Below are positions 44,884-53,862 of a stretch of 64,000 nt of DNA, in pieces. The position numbers were made by a program, and so were the translations under genes. Under the pieces are notes generated by a model that made no database searches, was not told the DNA's origin, and worked only from the letters and a program-made list of their open reading frames with translations. The stretch's first letter is position 1. The number at the start of each line of letters is the position of its first letter. This DNA comes from Fimbriimonadaceae bacterium (GTDB taxonomy: Bacteria > Armatimonadota > Fimbriimonadia > Fimbriimonadales > Fimbriimonadaceae), in contig JAHBTD010000001.1 of assembly GCA_019638775.1 (NCBI GenBank), positions 620,001-684,000 of the forward strand, written 5' to 3'.

Positions 44884-44891
44884 GCGATTCG

Positions 44892-45407
44892 ATGATCACG
44901 TGTCCGCAGTGCAAGAACTCGCTTCCCGATTGGGCTCAATCATGCCAGTTCTGCGGGTCGCCCTTAACCAACGTTCCCCGGCCTAAGGTTGAAAAGGAAC
45001 GTCGCACGAACCTTGGCGCGATACCCAAGTGGATATGGGCGCTTTACTACACCGTCTGTATTTATTGGCTTGTTGAAGGCACGTTCGACATCCTTACTTC
45101 CTTCCATGTCATCCAGTTTGGGTCAGAAAAGGTAGAGGCCGTCGATCCGTTCGGCATCATTGCTGGCGGCATCAGCGTGATCTGTGGGCTAGGCCTCATC
45201 ATTAGACTTGAGTTCATTCGAGGAATCGTAAACTTCGTTTGCTTCCTAAATATTCTCTCCGGGCTTCTGGGAGGCTGGGCAGGTCTTATGCTTATGGCAG
45301 TGAACGGCATGTACGGATCAATCATCCTCATCCTGAATGCACTCCAGGTCATAACGAGCGCACTGATGATCTGGCTTATTGGCGAGACGGATCGGGCAAG
45401 CTACTAA
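44892..45407 (+). CDS. Zinc-ribbon membrane protein, copy 1
   Basis: 171 residues. The N-terminal zinc ribbon has two CxxC knuckles (CPQCKN and CQFCGS) joined by SLPDWAQS, followed by about four hydrophobic segments (WIWALYYTVCIYWLVEGTF and others). Function unknown. The next gene is a paralogue in tandem, sharing ribbon and topology. Confidence 0.75.
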   Translation: MITCPQCKNSLPDWAQSCQFCGSPLTNVPRPKVEKERRTNLGAIPKWIWALYYTVCIYWLVEGTFDILTSFHVIQFGSEKVEAVDPFGIIAGGISVICGLGLIIRLEFIRGIVNFVCFLNILSGLLGGWAGLMLMAVNGMYGSIILILNALQVITSALMIWLIGETDRASY

Positions 45408-45420
45408 GTCAAGGAGTTTT

Positions 45421-45933
45421 ATGGCTGCCTGCCCCCAATGTCAAAAGTCGATTCCTGACTGGTCGGAAGTCTGCCAGTTCTGCGGCGCAAAGGTCGTCAT
45501 CAGCAACAAAGCCGCAACCACAAATCCACATGCCCGAAGCAAGCTTGGCGTCCCCAAAAAGGTGATGGCTATTCACATGCTGGGGGCTGCCTTTTGGATG
45601 CTCGACGGTATCCGCTACACCCTCAACATCATGGGTTTCCCAAATATCGGGAGTACAAAGATGTTTGCTGGGATGTTCCTTTTTGTTGGATTGGCAGCCG
45701 CGACCCTGGTCGTAGGCTTCCTGCTCCTAGTAAAGGTAAAAGTCGCTCAAAGAGCCGTCAAGACCATCGCTTGGATCAACATTGTCCTTGGCATCCTCAC
45801 GTTCATCAATCCCGCTCTCTTCGCCGTCTGGACCTGGTGGATCATCCTCAACTTGGTCTTTACGGTCCTGCAGATCGTCATTGGCGGCTACATGATCTAC
45901 GCGCAAGGCGTTATTGATCTATACGACGACTAA
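45421..45933 (+). CDS. Zinc-ribbon membrane protein, copy 2
   Basis: 170 residues from ATG 45421, preceded by AAGGAG at 45413-45418. CPQCQKSIPDWSEVCQFCGA is a close copy of the ribbon upstream, followed by about four membrane segments. Unlike copy 1 it has a normal Shine-Dalgarno, as expected for a second cistron of one operon. Likely tandem duplication; function unknown. Confidence 0.75.
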   Translation: MAACPQCQKSIPDWSEVCQFCGAKVVISNKAATTNPHARSKLGVPKKVMAIHMLGAAFWMLDGIRYTLNIMGFPNIGSTKMFAGMFLFVGLAAATLVVGFLLLVKVKVAQRAVKTIAWINIVLGILTFINPALFAVWTWWIILNLVFTVLQIVIGGYMIYAQGVIDLYDD

Positions 45934-45955
45934 CACTGCCCGAGTGAACACATCG

Positions 45956-47335
45956 TCATTGTTTCGGCGGCCGAGGCGGGTAGAACGCCGCCACATCGCC
46001 CTTGCGCATGCCAGTCCCGTCCTCGGCTCCGCTGTCCGGTGCGCCGTTATCATCGGCAAGGTCCTCGCCTACACTGTAAACCAGAACCTCCGCTCCGCGC
46101 ACCTTGTACCGCATCTCCCCTCCGCCAAACGGATCTTTAAAAGTAACCCCCGCCTCCTTGAGCGTCTGAGGGAAGCGTCCGTGCGCCGCCTTGTAGGCGA
46201 CAACTTTGCAAAGACCGAGATGGCTGAGGCGATTCGCCTCTGCCCGCGTAGTCGCAAACCCAAACCGACTCGTGTCGGGAATAAGAAACATCGCCACTTT
46301 GGCGCTCGTGCTCTTCTCGGCCTCGAACTTCTTGGTAAGCGCGTCTATGTCCTTGAAAACTTTGACGAGATCGTCGGGGTTCGCTCGTAGAATCGCCATC
46401 GCTTTGGCCCAATACTCCAACACACGTGATAAATGCACCCGGTCAATGAGGCCCGGCGGCAAACCATCCCGCCGAAGTTTGTCAACCGGCACTTGTGGAG
46501 ATCGCCAGTTATTGCCGGGGTTCTTCTCAGTGTCCGTCAGCGCCTTAAATCCACCATAGAGGTCAAGATTTCTCACAATCGCGACGGTCATATAGCATTC
46601 GTTGCGGAACACCTCTTCAAACTGGAAAGCAAGCTTCTTCCCGAGAACCTCCTTCTCAATCCGTGAGAGAATCGCAGGGTTGCGGGCAGAAAGGTTGATG
46701 ACTTTGTTCACCCCGCTGAGCGTGATCGCATCGAGTGCAATCCCCACAAGAACACCAATCATTGTGTGGTCACTCGCCAAAAGCATCGACACCTTCCGGC
46801 AGGCCACAAGGTCGTCGACAGCTTTACCAAAATCCCCCTGCTCGGCCGAATACTGAGCGCTCACACTGAGCATCCAAAGGAGGTCTTTGATGGAGCGGTA
46901 TTCAGGAAACTCGAGCATGACCCCCTGATCCCAATCGCGCCCCCAATCAAGGCCCGTTCTCTCAGAGGCTTTTCTAAGCAGATCGAGCGCGGACGCCGCT
47001 CGCTTAATGTAAGCCTTCGCTGCCGCCTTCTCTTGCGCATTCCCTCGCGTATTCTTGCGAAAATCTGTGCTCGTCATTGGCGGTGTAACTTTCTCAAGAG
47101 CCACCGCCGCGCTTCTAAACAGCGGTACCGCATTGTCGGCCTCGCGAATCTTTAAGGTCGATACAAGCTCCTCTTGTGTAAGGGGCAAGCCCACCTTCCG
47201 AGCATCGGCGATAGCCTCGTTCACATCGGACCCTTCGCCAACGATAAGCCCCTTCGCCGCAGAGTAAACACCCCACGCCCCAATCCCGAAAAGAGCCACT
47301 CCCGCAACCAAGCACCCGATCCGCGCCTTTGTCAT
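45956..47335 (-). CDS. Membrane-anchored protein of unknown function, paralogue of 47455-48786
   Basis: 459 residues with one N-terminal membrane anchor (IGCLVAGVALFGIGAWGVYSA) and a large extracytoplasmic part. Shared with the next gene: LPLTQEEL, a GLDWGRDWDQG-type phrase, and a C-terminal module FKDPFGGGEMRYKVRGAEV followed by VYSVGEDLADDNG. The DPF...RY...VYSVG.D tail is common in secreted proteins of Planctomycete/Armatimonadete-type genomes. No catalytic motif was recognised. Start ATG 47335 places the anchor at the N-terminus. Confidence 0.72.
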   Translation of the reverse strand: MTKARIGCLVAGVALFGIGAWGVYSAAKGLIVGEGSDVNEAIADARKVGLPLTQEELVSTLKIREADNAVPLFRSAAVALEKVTPPMTSTDFRKNTRGNAQEKAAAKAYIKRAASALDLLRKASERTGLDWGRDWDQGVMLEFPEYRSIKDLLWMLSVSAQYSAEQGDFGKAVDDLVACRKVSMLLASDHTMIGVLVGIALDAITLSGVNKVINLSARNPAILSRIEKEVLGKKLAFQFEEVFRNECYMTVAIVRNLDLYGGFKALTDTEKNPGNNWRSPQVPVDKLRRDGLPPGLIDRVHLSRVLEYWAKAMAILRANPDDLVKVFKDIDALTKKFEAEKSTSAKVAMFLIPDTSRFGFATTRAEANRLSHLGLCKVVAYKAAHGRFPQTLKEAGVTFKDPFGGGEMRYKVRGAEVLVYSVGEDLADDNGAPDSGAEDGTGMRKGDVAAFYPPRPPKQ

Positions 47336-47380
47336 TCTGCGAGCATACACCGGCTTACTTCGCCAAAGGAAACAGCACAA

Positions 47381-47413
47381 CAAAAAAGCCCCGCGAACGC
47401 ATCCGCGAGGCTA
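47381..47413 (-). terminator. Intrinsic terminator after the 47455-48786 gene
   Basis: On the minus strand, AGCCTCGCG and CGCGGGGCT form a stem (one mismatch) followed directly by TTTTTTGTTG. It lies 40 bp past the stop of the 47455-48786 gene. Confidence 0.8.
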
Positions 47414-47454
47414 TCTGTGTGACTACTGCAAGTAATCGTCAAAGTTCGCCGCTG

Positions 47455-48786
47455 TCACAGCGGACAATAGGCAACGATATCTTCGACTCGGCTGTTAGGC
47501 GTAGATATAACCCCGCCATGATCCACCAAGTCTGACCCGACACTGTACACCATGACCGCTCCATCCTTTTGTATATATCGGAGCGGTTTCTTGGCGAACG
47601 GGTCAACAAACTCTGCATTGACCTCACTCAAAGTTTTGGGAAGCTTCCCAGTTTCCTTCTTGCTCTGCATCACGCGATAAAGCGCAAGGTGGCATAGTCT
47701 TGTCGCCTGACTCTGAATCGCATACGTAGCTGATCTGTCGAAAATCTGCAACCTCACGGTTCCCAATCCAGAATACAAACCGCTCTTGTTGCGATACTCT
47801 CCCGACTGCTTCTGTACGGCTTCATAGAAAGTCGGCAAGTCCGGCTCAACTTCCTTGAAGCGTTCAGCGATGTCTGCCCAAAAATAAATGGTAGTGGCAA
47901 AGGCGGCCTGACCAGACTTTGACTTCGGAATGCCGTGTCGTTGTAAATCGGAATACAAGATCGACTTGGCAGCTTTCCCTTCAGCGCGCTCCATATCTCG
48001 ACTTAGCCAAAGGTGCCCATTTCTTGCTTCAACGATGCCCAGATAGCATTCCGTCTGCATAAATCGATGAAGGTCATACTTAGGCTCTTCCGAAAGCAGA
48101 TCCTGCTCAACCCTAGCCATGAGGGCGGCATCATTGCGTATGAAAGCCAACAGATCACCGCTCCTTCTCCATACAGACTGGTGCAAGCCCTGTGCAGAGC
48201 TGAAAGCTTGTGCAGAGCCATCTTGCGCCAGCAGGTTGGCAACTGCCTGCACACACTTCAGGTCTGCTATGGCCTGATCGAATCGCCCAGCCTCGGCCGA
48301 CAAGATAGTGGAATACGCCAGCATCCCTGCGACCCTTTGCGTCGTGCGGCCAGGCCAACCTGAAAGAGCATTTTTGGCATCCCAGTCTTGCTCCCAAACC
48401 AGCCCTTTCTTCTTCGCCCCTTCACGCAAATGCTCAAAAGCAGGCTCAAGCCCCTGGAGAATCTGCTTTGTCCGCACGCGCTCCTCAGGCGTACCCTTGA
48501 CTAAGAGATACACCCGTTCCATTTCGGGGGACCATATCTTCGTCGCCTCAGCCTCCGCAAGGAGAAAGTCTGCGGCTGCATTCTCTCCCGAAGGCACCGT
48601 CAGAGAAGCCATAAGCTCATCCTGTGTGAGCGGCAATTCGTGCATCCTTGCCACCTTCACGGCGACGTCTGCCTTGTTGTGAAACTCACCCCAAAGCCCC
48701 AATGGGATGATCTGATAAGCAACATAGCCGGTCACACCCAAAATGGATGCACCGGCTACGAGCCAAATCTTAGTCTTCGTCGTCAT
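47455..48786 (-). CDS. Membrane-anchored protein of unknown function, paralogue of 45956-47335
   Basis: 443 residues. An N-terminal anchor (IWLVAGASILGVTGYVAYQI) precedes an extracytoplasmic body with LPLTQDELMASL, GLVWEQDWD, and the tail VDPFAKKPLRYIQKDGAV then VYSVGSDLVDHGG. The layout matches the downstream paralogue along its length. The terminator at 47381-47413 separates the two, so they are not simply one operon. 47 bp after metK. Function unknown. Confidence 0.72.
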   Translation of the reverse strand: MTTKTKIWLVAGASILGVTGYVAYQIIPLGLWGEFHNKADVAVKVARMHELPLTQDELMASLTVPSGENAAADFLLAEAEATKIWSPEMERVYLLVKGTPEERVRTKQILQGLEPAFEHLREGAKKKGLVWEQDWDAKNALSGWPGRTTQRVAGMLAYSTILSAEAGRFDQAIADLKCVQAVANLLAQDGSAQAFSSAQGLHQSVWRRSGDLLAFIRNDAALMARVEQDLLSEEPKYDLHRFMQTECYLGIVEARNGHLWLSRDMERAEGKAAKSILYSDLQRHGIPKSKSGQAAFATTIYFWADIAERFKEVEPDLPTFYEAVQKQSGEYRNKSGLYSGLGTVRLQIFDRSATYAIQSQATRLCHLALYRVMQSKKETGKLPKTLSEVNAEFVDPFAKKPLRYIQKDGAVMVYSVGSDLVDHGGVISTPNSRVEDIVAYCPL

Positions 48787-48833
48787 GCGCCAGCCTCGCC
48801 ATCCTTACGGCAGCTTAGCCTAGCTCGTTTCAA

Positions 48834-49958
48834 CTACTTCAAGCGGTCGGCTGTCTTCGTCGACTCCCAAGGAAAGTCGGCGTGCCCGAAGTGCCCGTTC
48901 TTCGCGGTAGGCAAGTACTTCGTGTTGCGCAGATCAAGCTCGTCGACAATCCCCTTCGGCGAGAGATCATAGTTCGCACGAATGCGCTCGGCAATCTCGC
49001 TCTCCGAAATAGTCTCCGTACCAAAAGTATCCACGTTGATCGCAACCGGCTGGGGAACCCCGATGGCATAAGCCAACTGCACAACGCACCGGTCCGCAAG
49101 CCCCGCCGCAACGATCTGCTTTGCAAGGAACCGTGCCATATAGGTCGCCGACCTGTCCACCTTCGTCGGGTCCTTGCCGCTGAATGCGCCGCCGCCATGG
49201 GCGCACATGCCACCATACGTGTCCACGATGATCTTTCTGCCCGTCACACCCGTGTCGCCCTGAGGTCCGCCAATGATGAACTGCCCCGTCGGGTTGATGT
49301 GGTAAATGATATCGCCCTTGACGTAATCCTTATAATTGTCCAAAACCGGGCGGACGATCTCGTTGTGAACGATGTCCTGCACCTGGTCCTGACAGACGTC
49401 CGGCGAGTGCTGCTGCGAGAAGACGATCGTGTTGATTCGGTTGGGGCTGCCGTCCTCGTTGTACTCTACCGACACCTGACTCTTCGCATCCGGTCGGAGC
49501 ACCTTGCTGTCGAGGATGGTCCTCACCTCAACCGACCGCCGGGTAAGCGCGTGAGCGATAGAGATCGGCAGTGGCATCAGTTCGGGCGTCTCCCTCGTCG
49601 CCATCCCAAACATCATCCCCTGGTCACCGGCTCCGCCCGTGTCCACACCCATCGCAATGTCGCTCGATTGCTCTTGAATCGCAACCAAAACGCCACAGGT
49701 GTTGCCGTCAAAACCAAAATCGGTGTGCGTGTAGCCGGCGCTCGTAATCGTGTCCCGCACGACCTTGGTGACGTCGACATAGCCCTCAGTCCGCACCTCG
49801 CCCGCAACGACTGCAACGCCTCGGGTCAGAAGCGTTTCAACCGCAACGCGAGAGTTTTTGTCCTGCTCAAGGAAAGCGTCAAGAAGAGCGTCCGAAATCT
49901 GGTCTGCCAGCTTGTCTGGGTGCCCCGCGCTGACGCTCTCAGAAGTAAAAATCTTCAT
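48834..49958 (-). CDS. metK: S-adenosylmethionine synthetase
   Basis: 374 residues with all MetK landmarks: TSESVSAGHPDKLADQISDA, GAGDQGMMFG, the P-loop-like GGAFSGKDPTKVDRSA, and HINPTGQFIIGGPQGDTG. It makes SAM from methionine and ATP. TACCCT ends 13 bp before the ATG, leaving a very short leader; the 85-bp upstream gap is too short for a known SAM riboswitch. Confidence 0.97.
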   Translation of the reverse strand: MKIFTSESVSAGHPDKLADQISDALLDAFLEQDKNSRVAVETLLTRGVAVVAGEVRTEGYVDVTKVVRDTITSAGYTHTDFGFDGNTCGVLVAIQEQSSDIAMGVDTGGAGDQGMMFGMATRETPELMPLPISIAHALTRRSVEVRTILDSKVLRPDAKSQVSVEYNEDGSPNRINTIVFSQQHSPDVCQDQVQDIVHNEIVRPVLDNYKDYVKGDIIYHINPTGQFIIGGPQGDTGVTGRKIIVDTYGGMCAHGGGAFSGKDPTKVDRSATYMARFLAKQIVAAGLADRCVVQLAYAIGVPQPVAINVDTFGTETISESEIAERIRANYDLSPKGIVDELDLRNTKYLPTAKNGHFGHADFPWESTKTADRLK

Positions 49959-50043
49959 AGTTCAGGCACAAAGGGTACCCGCTCAGTCGCACTCCGCCAG
50001 AGCAGTTCGGCCCTAGTTCAAAGCCGCTTCAATCGCGAAGGCC

Positions 50044-50814
50044 TCAAAACTGGTCCGTCAAGAACATCTGAGGAGTCTGTGGAGAGCGCCAACCCATAAA
50101 CAAAAGGTCCTCCTCCTCTTGGCTCCGGTCGATGCCCAGATGGTCCGCCATCGAGCGCAGACCATACCAGTGCGAACCCGCCGAGATCGGCCACGATTCC
50201 GGCGCGCCAGCATCCACCGCTTCACGCACCACATTGCCCTCTTGGCAAACATATCCCTGTCCCGCTTCCGCGCACAATCGGAAGTTCCACCGCCAATACT
50301 CCCACCGCTTCTCAGGCCGCCTCAATCTTGCCGGATGTCCCTGCGCCCAACGATTGTAATAAATCCCTACATCGTCGTAAGTGCAGATCAAGTCTTCGTT
50401 CTCGCCCATCCCCGCCAAGGGAGCCTTGATAACCCGGTCGATCACCTGAAACCCGGCTCGCTCATAGAGATTGGCCTGCTTCGCAAAAAGGTAAGCCGCC
50501 GTTTCTCCCCGGTCGTTGGAGGTCTTCACGACATGTTTGAGCAGATCAAGTGCATACCCCTTGCCGCGCAGATTGACATCGGTAGCCACTCCCGCAATCC
50601 CAATCGCCTTGCCCCACCCAAACTCAAGCGGGACCGTGGTCAAAATGGACCGCATCTTCCCACCCTCAAATAGCGCCCATTTGCGGTTGAGATCGAAAAG
50701 TGGTTCCTTAAAGAAAACGGCCTGCGCCCGCGAATAGTCCAACTCAAACACGAGGCAGAGCAGTTTCAGGAAAGATTCCGCTTCGTCTTTTCGTATGGTT
50801 CGAATCGATCTCAT
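50044..50814 (-). CDS. GNAT-family N-acetyltransferase
   Basis: 256 residues. The N-terminal GNAT domain shows IAGVATDVNLRGKGYALDLL (motif A, with the R/Q-x-x-G-x-G/A acetyl-CoA loop) and ANLYERAGFQVI. A second domain follows (RRPEKRWEYWRWNFRLC), a layout like Eis-type acetyltransferases. Substrate unknown. It follows the cdaR gene by 14 bp on the same strand, so may share its transcript. Confidence 0.8.
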   Translation of the reverse strand: MRSIRTIRKDEAESFLKLLCLVFELDYSRAQAVFFKEPLFDLNRKWALFEGGKMRSILTTVPLEFGWGKAIGIAGVATDVNLRGKGYALDLLKHVVKTSNDRGETAAYLFAKQANLYERAGFQVIDRVIKAPLAGMGENEDLICTYDDVGIYYNRWAQGHPARLRRPEKRWEYWRWNFRLCAEAGQGYVCQEGNVVREAVDAGAPESWPISAGSHWYGLRSMADHLGIDRSQEEEDLLFMGWRSPQTPQMFLTDQF

Positions 50815-50828
50815 TGTTCTAAGTAGCT

Positions 50829-51749
50829 TTACGAACGCCCGATCCGAATGCGCACCATGACGTTGTTTTCGACGGAGAGACGTATGCCATCCGGCAGCAC
50901 CAATTTTGTGCGAATCTCGGTGGTTTTGGAAAGACCATCAAGCCGGATCGGATCGGTCGAGATCGTCGAAATGTCGATGATGTCCTTCCGATCCCCCTGA
51001 ACCACCACGGACGCAGGCTCAATCGTGATCGACTGCACCGTGTAGCCAAACTTGGGCTGCCCCGTAAAGTTAGGAGAGATCAAAATGTCCCGTTTCGGAA
51101 GCCCTTGCCCCGCCGAAACCGTCACCGTAATGTTGTGCGGCCTTGCCTCCACCCTTGGAAGCACCTTGCCCGTCGCGTCCACAATCTCCACAGGGAGCGT
51201 AAACGAACCACCCGCGATAACATCGTTCGGCTTGAGAATCACCCGAATCCCTGCAATCTTTTGAATCTCGCTTGACGGACCGCGAATGGTCACCATCTCG
51301 GCGTGAGCCTTTGCTCCATTCGTGTCGTAACCGTCCGGCCAAATCACACTGACCGCACGGGGCTGTTCAATAATCCGCTCAATCACCACCGGCGCAGTGC
51401 GATCCCACTGCCAGTCCAAGTCCTTAATCTCTGTGGGGCGAATGAGGCCGACGTTGTACTCCTTGTCGCCCGGTTCGGCGCTCTCCAGGTCAACATAAGC
51501 GCGAAGCTTGAGGTTGTTCAAGTTCAACCGCTCCATCACCTCAAACGGGGCTCTGATCGTCACGTTGATCGTATCCGGCTTGCTCACGACCTCCAGGTCA
51601 GGTGGCAAGCCTGTAACCACGAGCGGCACCTGACGAGTATTCGTATCCTTGGGTACGTCAAGGCTGTTGACAAACAGGAACACCACCACGCCAGCGATGA
51701 GGGAAACGACCTTAAGACCGAAGTTATGGGACAGTGACACTTTGATCAC
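50829..51749 (-). CDS. cdaR: YbbR-domain protein (CdaR, regulator of CdaA)
   Basis: 306 residues. One N-terminal membrane segment (GLKVVSLIAGVVVFLFVNSLD) is followed by YbbR repeats rich in Val/Pro (LVVTGLPPDLEVVSKPDTI; VTIRAPFEVMERLN; VTIRGPSSEIQKIAG). CdaR binds and modulates the diadenylate cyclase. It overlaps cdaA by 26 bp. The usual third gene, glmM, is not next. Confidence 0.9.
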   Translation of the reverse strand: MIKVSLSHNFGLKVVSLIAGVVVFLFVNSLDVPKDTNTRQVPLVVTGLPPDLEVVSKPDTINVTIRAPFEVMERLNLNNLKLRAYVDLESAEPGDKEYNVGLIRPTEIKDLDWQWDRTAPVVIERIIEQPRAVSVIWPDGYDTNGAKAHAEMVTIRGPSSEIQKIAGIRVILKPNDVIAGGSFTLPVEIVDATGKVLPRVEARPHNITVTVSAGQGLPKRDILISPNFTGQPKFGYTVQSITIEPASVVVQGDRKDIIDISTISTDPIRLDGLSKTTEIRTKLVLPDGIRLSVENNVMVRIRIGRS

Positions 51750-52608
51750 GGGTCTTCTCCTTACGCCTCTGATGGCGTTCTTTGCGCGATGTCGATTTCT
51801 CTTCGTCGTCTCGAAGCAAGTGGTTTAGACGATCCCGAAGCTCCTGCACACTCACCGTCGAAAGCTGTCCTTCACGAACAAGGCTGATCGTTCCCCGCTC
51901 TTCACTCACAACGATGACGATACAGTCGTGGTGGTCCGATGCCCCCACCGCCGCGCGGTGCCGCATGTGAAGATTCGGACTGAGCTTTCGGTCGCTAAGG
52001 GGCAGACGACAAGCTGCCGCAACGATCCGGTCGCCACGTATGACCACCGCACCGTCATGCAAGGGGTTCGCGCCATAAAAGATCGAACCCAGCAACGCCG
52101 CCGAAATCGACGAGCCCAGCTTGACTCCGTTGGCGATGATGTCGTCAAGCTCTGCTCCACGCTCGATGACGATCAATGCCCCCGTACGTGAGTCGGCAAG
52201 CTCGGCACACGCCGCAACCAACTCCTCGATGGTCTGCGCTCGCAAGGGAGAATCCACACCCTCAAACCCGACAATCCGCTCAATCCGCTGAGAGAACAGT
52301 CCAAACTTGCCCATCCCCTCCAAAGCCTGCCGAAGCTCGGGCAAAAGCAGAATCGCCAAAGCCACCGGCGCCATCAACGTCGCCTTTTCCAAGATCCAGT
52401 GCAGAGAGTTGAGGCCCAGCGCTTTGCTCACAAACAGCAGCAACAAGAAACCGACGATCCCCATTACAACCCGCCACGCTCGCGTTCCCCGAATCATCGA
52501 AAGGATCTTATAAACGAGCATCGCGACGACGAGGATATCGATAACGCTCACCAGCGTTTCGGTCGAAAATTCCCTCAATGACGTCAACGGACGGAAAATA
52601 TCTTGCAA
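51724..52608 (-). CDS. cdaA: Diadenylate cyclase CdaA (c-di-AMP synthase)
   Basis: 294 residues. Three N-terminal membrane helices precede the DAC domain with NPLHDGAVVI (DGA at 185-187) and MRHRAAVG (RHR at 216-218), both needed for ATP binding and cyclisation. The Arg/Lys/Glu-rich tail is longer than usual. It makes c-di-AMP, a regulator of potassium and cell-wall homeostasis. Divergent from pheA over 166 bp. Confidence 0.95.
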   Translation of the reverse strand: MQDIFRPLTSLREFSTETLVSVIDILVVAMLVYKILSMIRGTRAWRVVMGIVGFLLLLFVSKALGLNSLHWILEKATLMAPVALAILLLPELRQALEGMGKFGLFSQRIERIVGFEGVDSPLRAQTIEELVAACAELADSRTGALIVIERGAELDDIIANGVKLGSSISAALLGSIFYGANPLHDGAVVIRGDRIVAAACRLPLSDRKLSPNLHMRHRAAVGASDHHDCIVIVVSEERGTISLVREGQLSTVSVQELRDRLNHLLRDDEEKSTSRKERHQRRKEKTRDQSVTVP

Positions 52609-52774
52609 AAAAGTGCCTCGAGTTGGTGCCTCTGCCTATTTTAACGCTCTGACAGGTTCAGTGTGTCCGAAAGGCCTTCGGCTTTTTAGAATAAAATCAA
52701 AGCGCTCTCAATTGTGGGGACGATGGCGTCTTTCCCTGCGTTTCCGAACGCTTCTGAGAAACGATGAAAAGGCC

Positions 52775-53860
52775 ATGTCAGACCCATTGCAAAGATCGAT
52801 CCAACAAATCCGTACCGAGATAGACGTCATCGACGCCGATCTCGTTCGCCTTCTAAGTCGCCGTGCCGAATGCGCCATCGAGATTGGACTCGTCAAAGGA
52901 CGTGACTCGCAGCCCTTCTTCAATCCCGAACGTGAACGCCAAATCTACGAAGAGCTAAAGCGCATCAATCCTGGCCCGCTGACCCATCCCCAACTCGTTG
53001 GAATCTTCCGCGAGATCATCAGCGCCGCCCGTGCCGCCGAGAAGCCGCTCGGCATCGCCTACTGGGGGCCAGAAGGAACCTTCTCCCACGTCGCGGCGAT
53101 GCAGGCCTTCGGCGTCAGTTCAAACTACCATCCCGTCGAATCCATCCACGACGTGTTCATGGCTGTCGAACACGGACAGGCAAACTACGGTGTCGTCCCC
53201 GTCGAGAACTCTGTCGCCGGTGTCGTGCCCGAAACGCTCGACATGTTCCCCCAAACCAACGTCCGTATCTGCGCCGAGATGTTCACACCTGTTCACCACC
53301 ACCTCCTCAGCGTCGCACCAACCCTCAAAGAGGTGAAGCGGGTGTACTCGGGCCCGCAGCCATCGGGGCAGTGCCGCAGCTGGCTCCGTACGAATCTCCC
53401 AGGAGTGGAAGTTCTTGAAGTTGTCCCAACCGCCACCGCAGTCATCAAGGCCCAAAAGGACCCCGAAGGAGCCGCCATCGGAAACCACGTAGCCGCAGAG
53501 ATGTACGGTTTGCCCATCCTCGTCGAGCACATCGAGGACAACCCGCAAAACCGAACTCGCTTTCTCATCATCGGCTTCAACGAACCGGCAAAGACAGGCC
53601 GAGACAAAACGTCAATGATGTTCAACCTTCGCAACAAGCCCGGCGAGCTTTACCGCGCCCTCGGCGTATTCGTCGCCCACGAAGTGAACCTACAGATGAT
53701 CGAATCACGCCCCGCACAAAGGGCCTCCTTCGAATACATGTTCTTCATCGACTGCGAAGGCCACCAACAAGACCCCGGACTACAAAAAGTGATTGAAGCG
53801 CTAAAGGCAGGAATCACGCTTGAGACAACCGTACTCGGCAGCTATCCCGCCGCCGAATAG
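52775..53860 (+). CDS. pheA: Bifunctional chorismate mutase / prephenate dehydratase
   Basis: 361 residues: an AroQ-type chorismate mutase (1-90, IDADLVRLLSRRAECAIEIG), prephenate dehydratase (about 92-275, YWGPEGTFSHVAA, VVPVENSVAG, NRTRFLII), and a C-terminal ACT domain with MIESRPAQRASFEYMFFID for Phe feedback. Start ATG 52775 matches the family; a longer frame from 52613 has no conserved sequence. TAGAAT near 52686 may be its -10. A small hairpin, CCGAAAGGCCTTCGG followed by CTTTTT, lies just upstream at about 52667-52686. Confidence 0.95.
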   Translation: MSDPLQRSIQQIRTEIDVIDADLVRLLSRRAECAIEIGLVKGRDSQPFFNPERERQIYEELKRINPGPLTHPQLVGIFREIISAARAAEKPLGIAYWGPEGTFSHVAAMQAFGVSSNYHPVESIHDVFMAVEHGQANYGVVPVENSVAGVVPETLDMFPQTNVRICAEMFTPVHHHLLSVAPTLKEVKRVYSGPQPSGQCRSWLRTNLPGVEVLEVVPTATAVIKAQKDPEGAAIGNHVAAEMYGLPILVEHIEDNPQNRTRFLIIGFNEPAKTGRDKTSMMFNLRNKPGELYRALGVFVAHEVNLQMIESRPAQRASFEYMFFIDCEGHQQDPGLQKVIEALKAGITLETTVLGSYPAAE

Positions 53861-53862
53861 GT

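Noticed and set aside
49959-50043. SAM riboswitch before metK
   Set aside because: Only 85 bp, and no conserved SAM-I/II core elements were seen.
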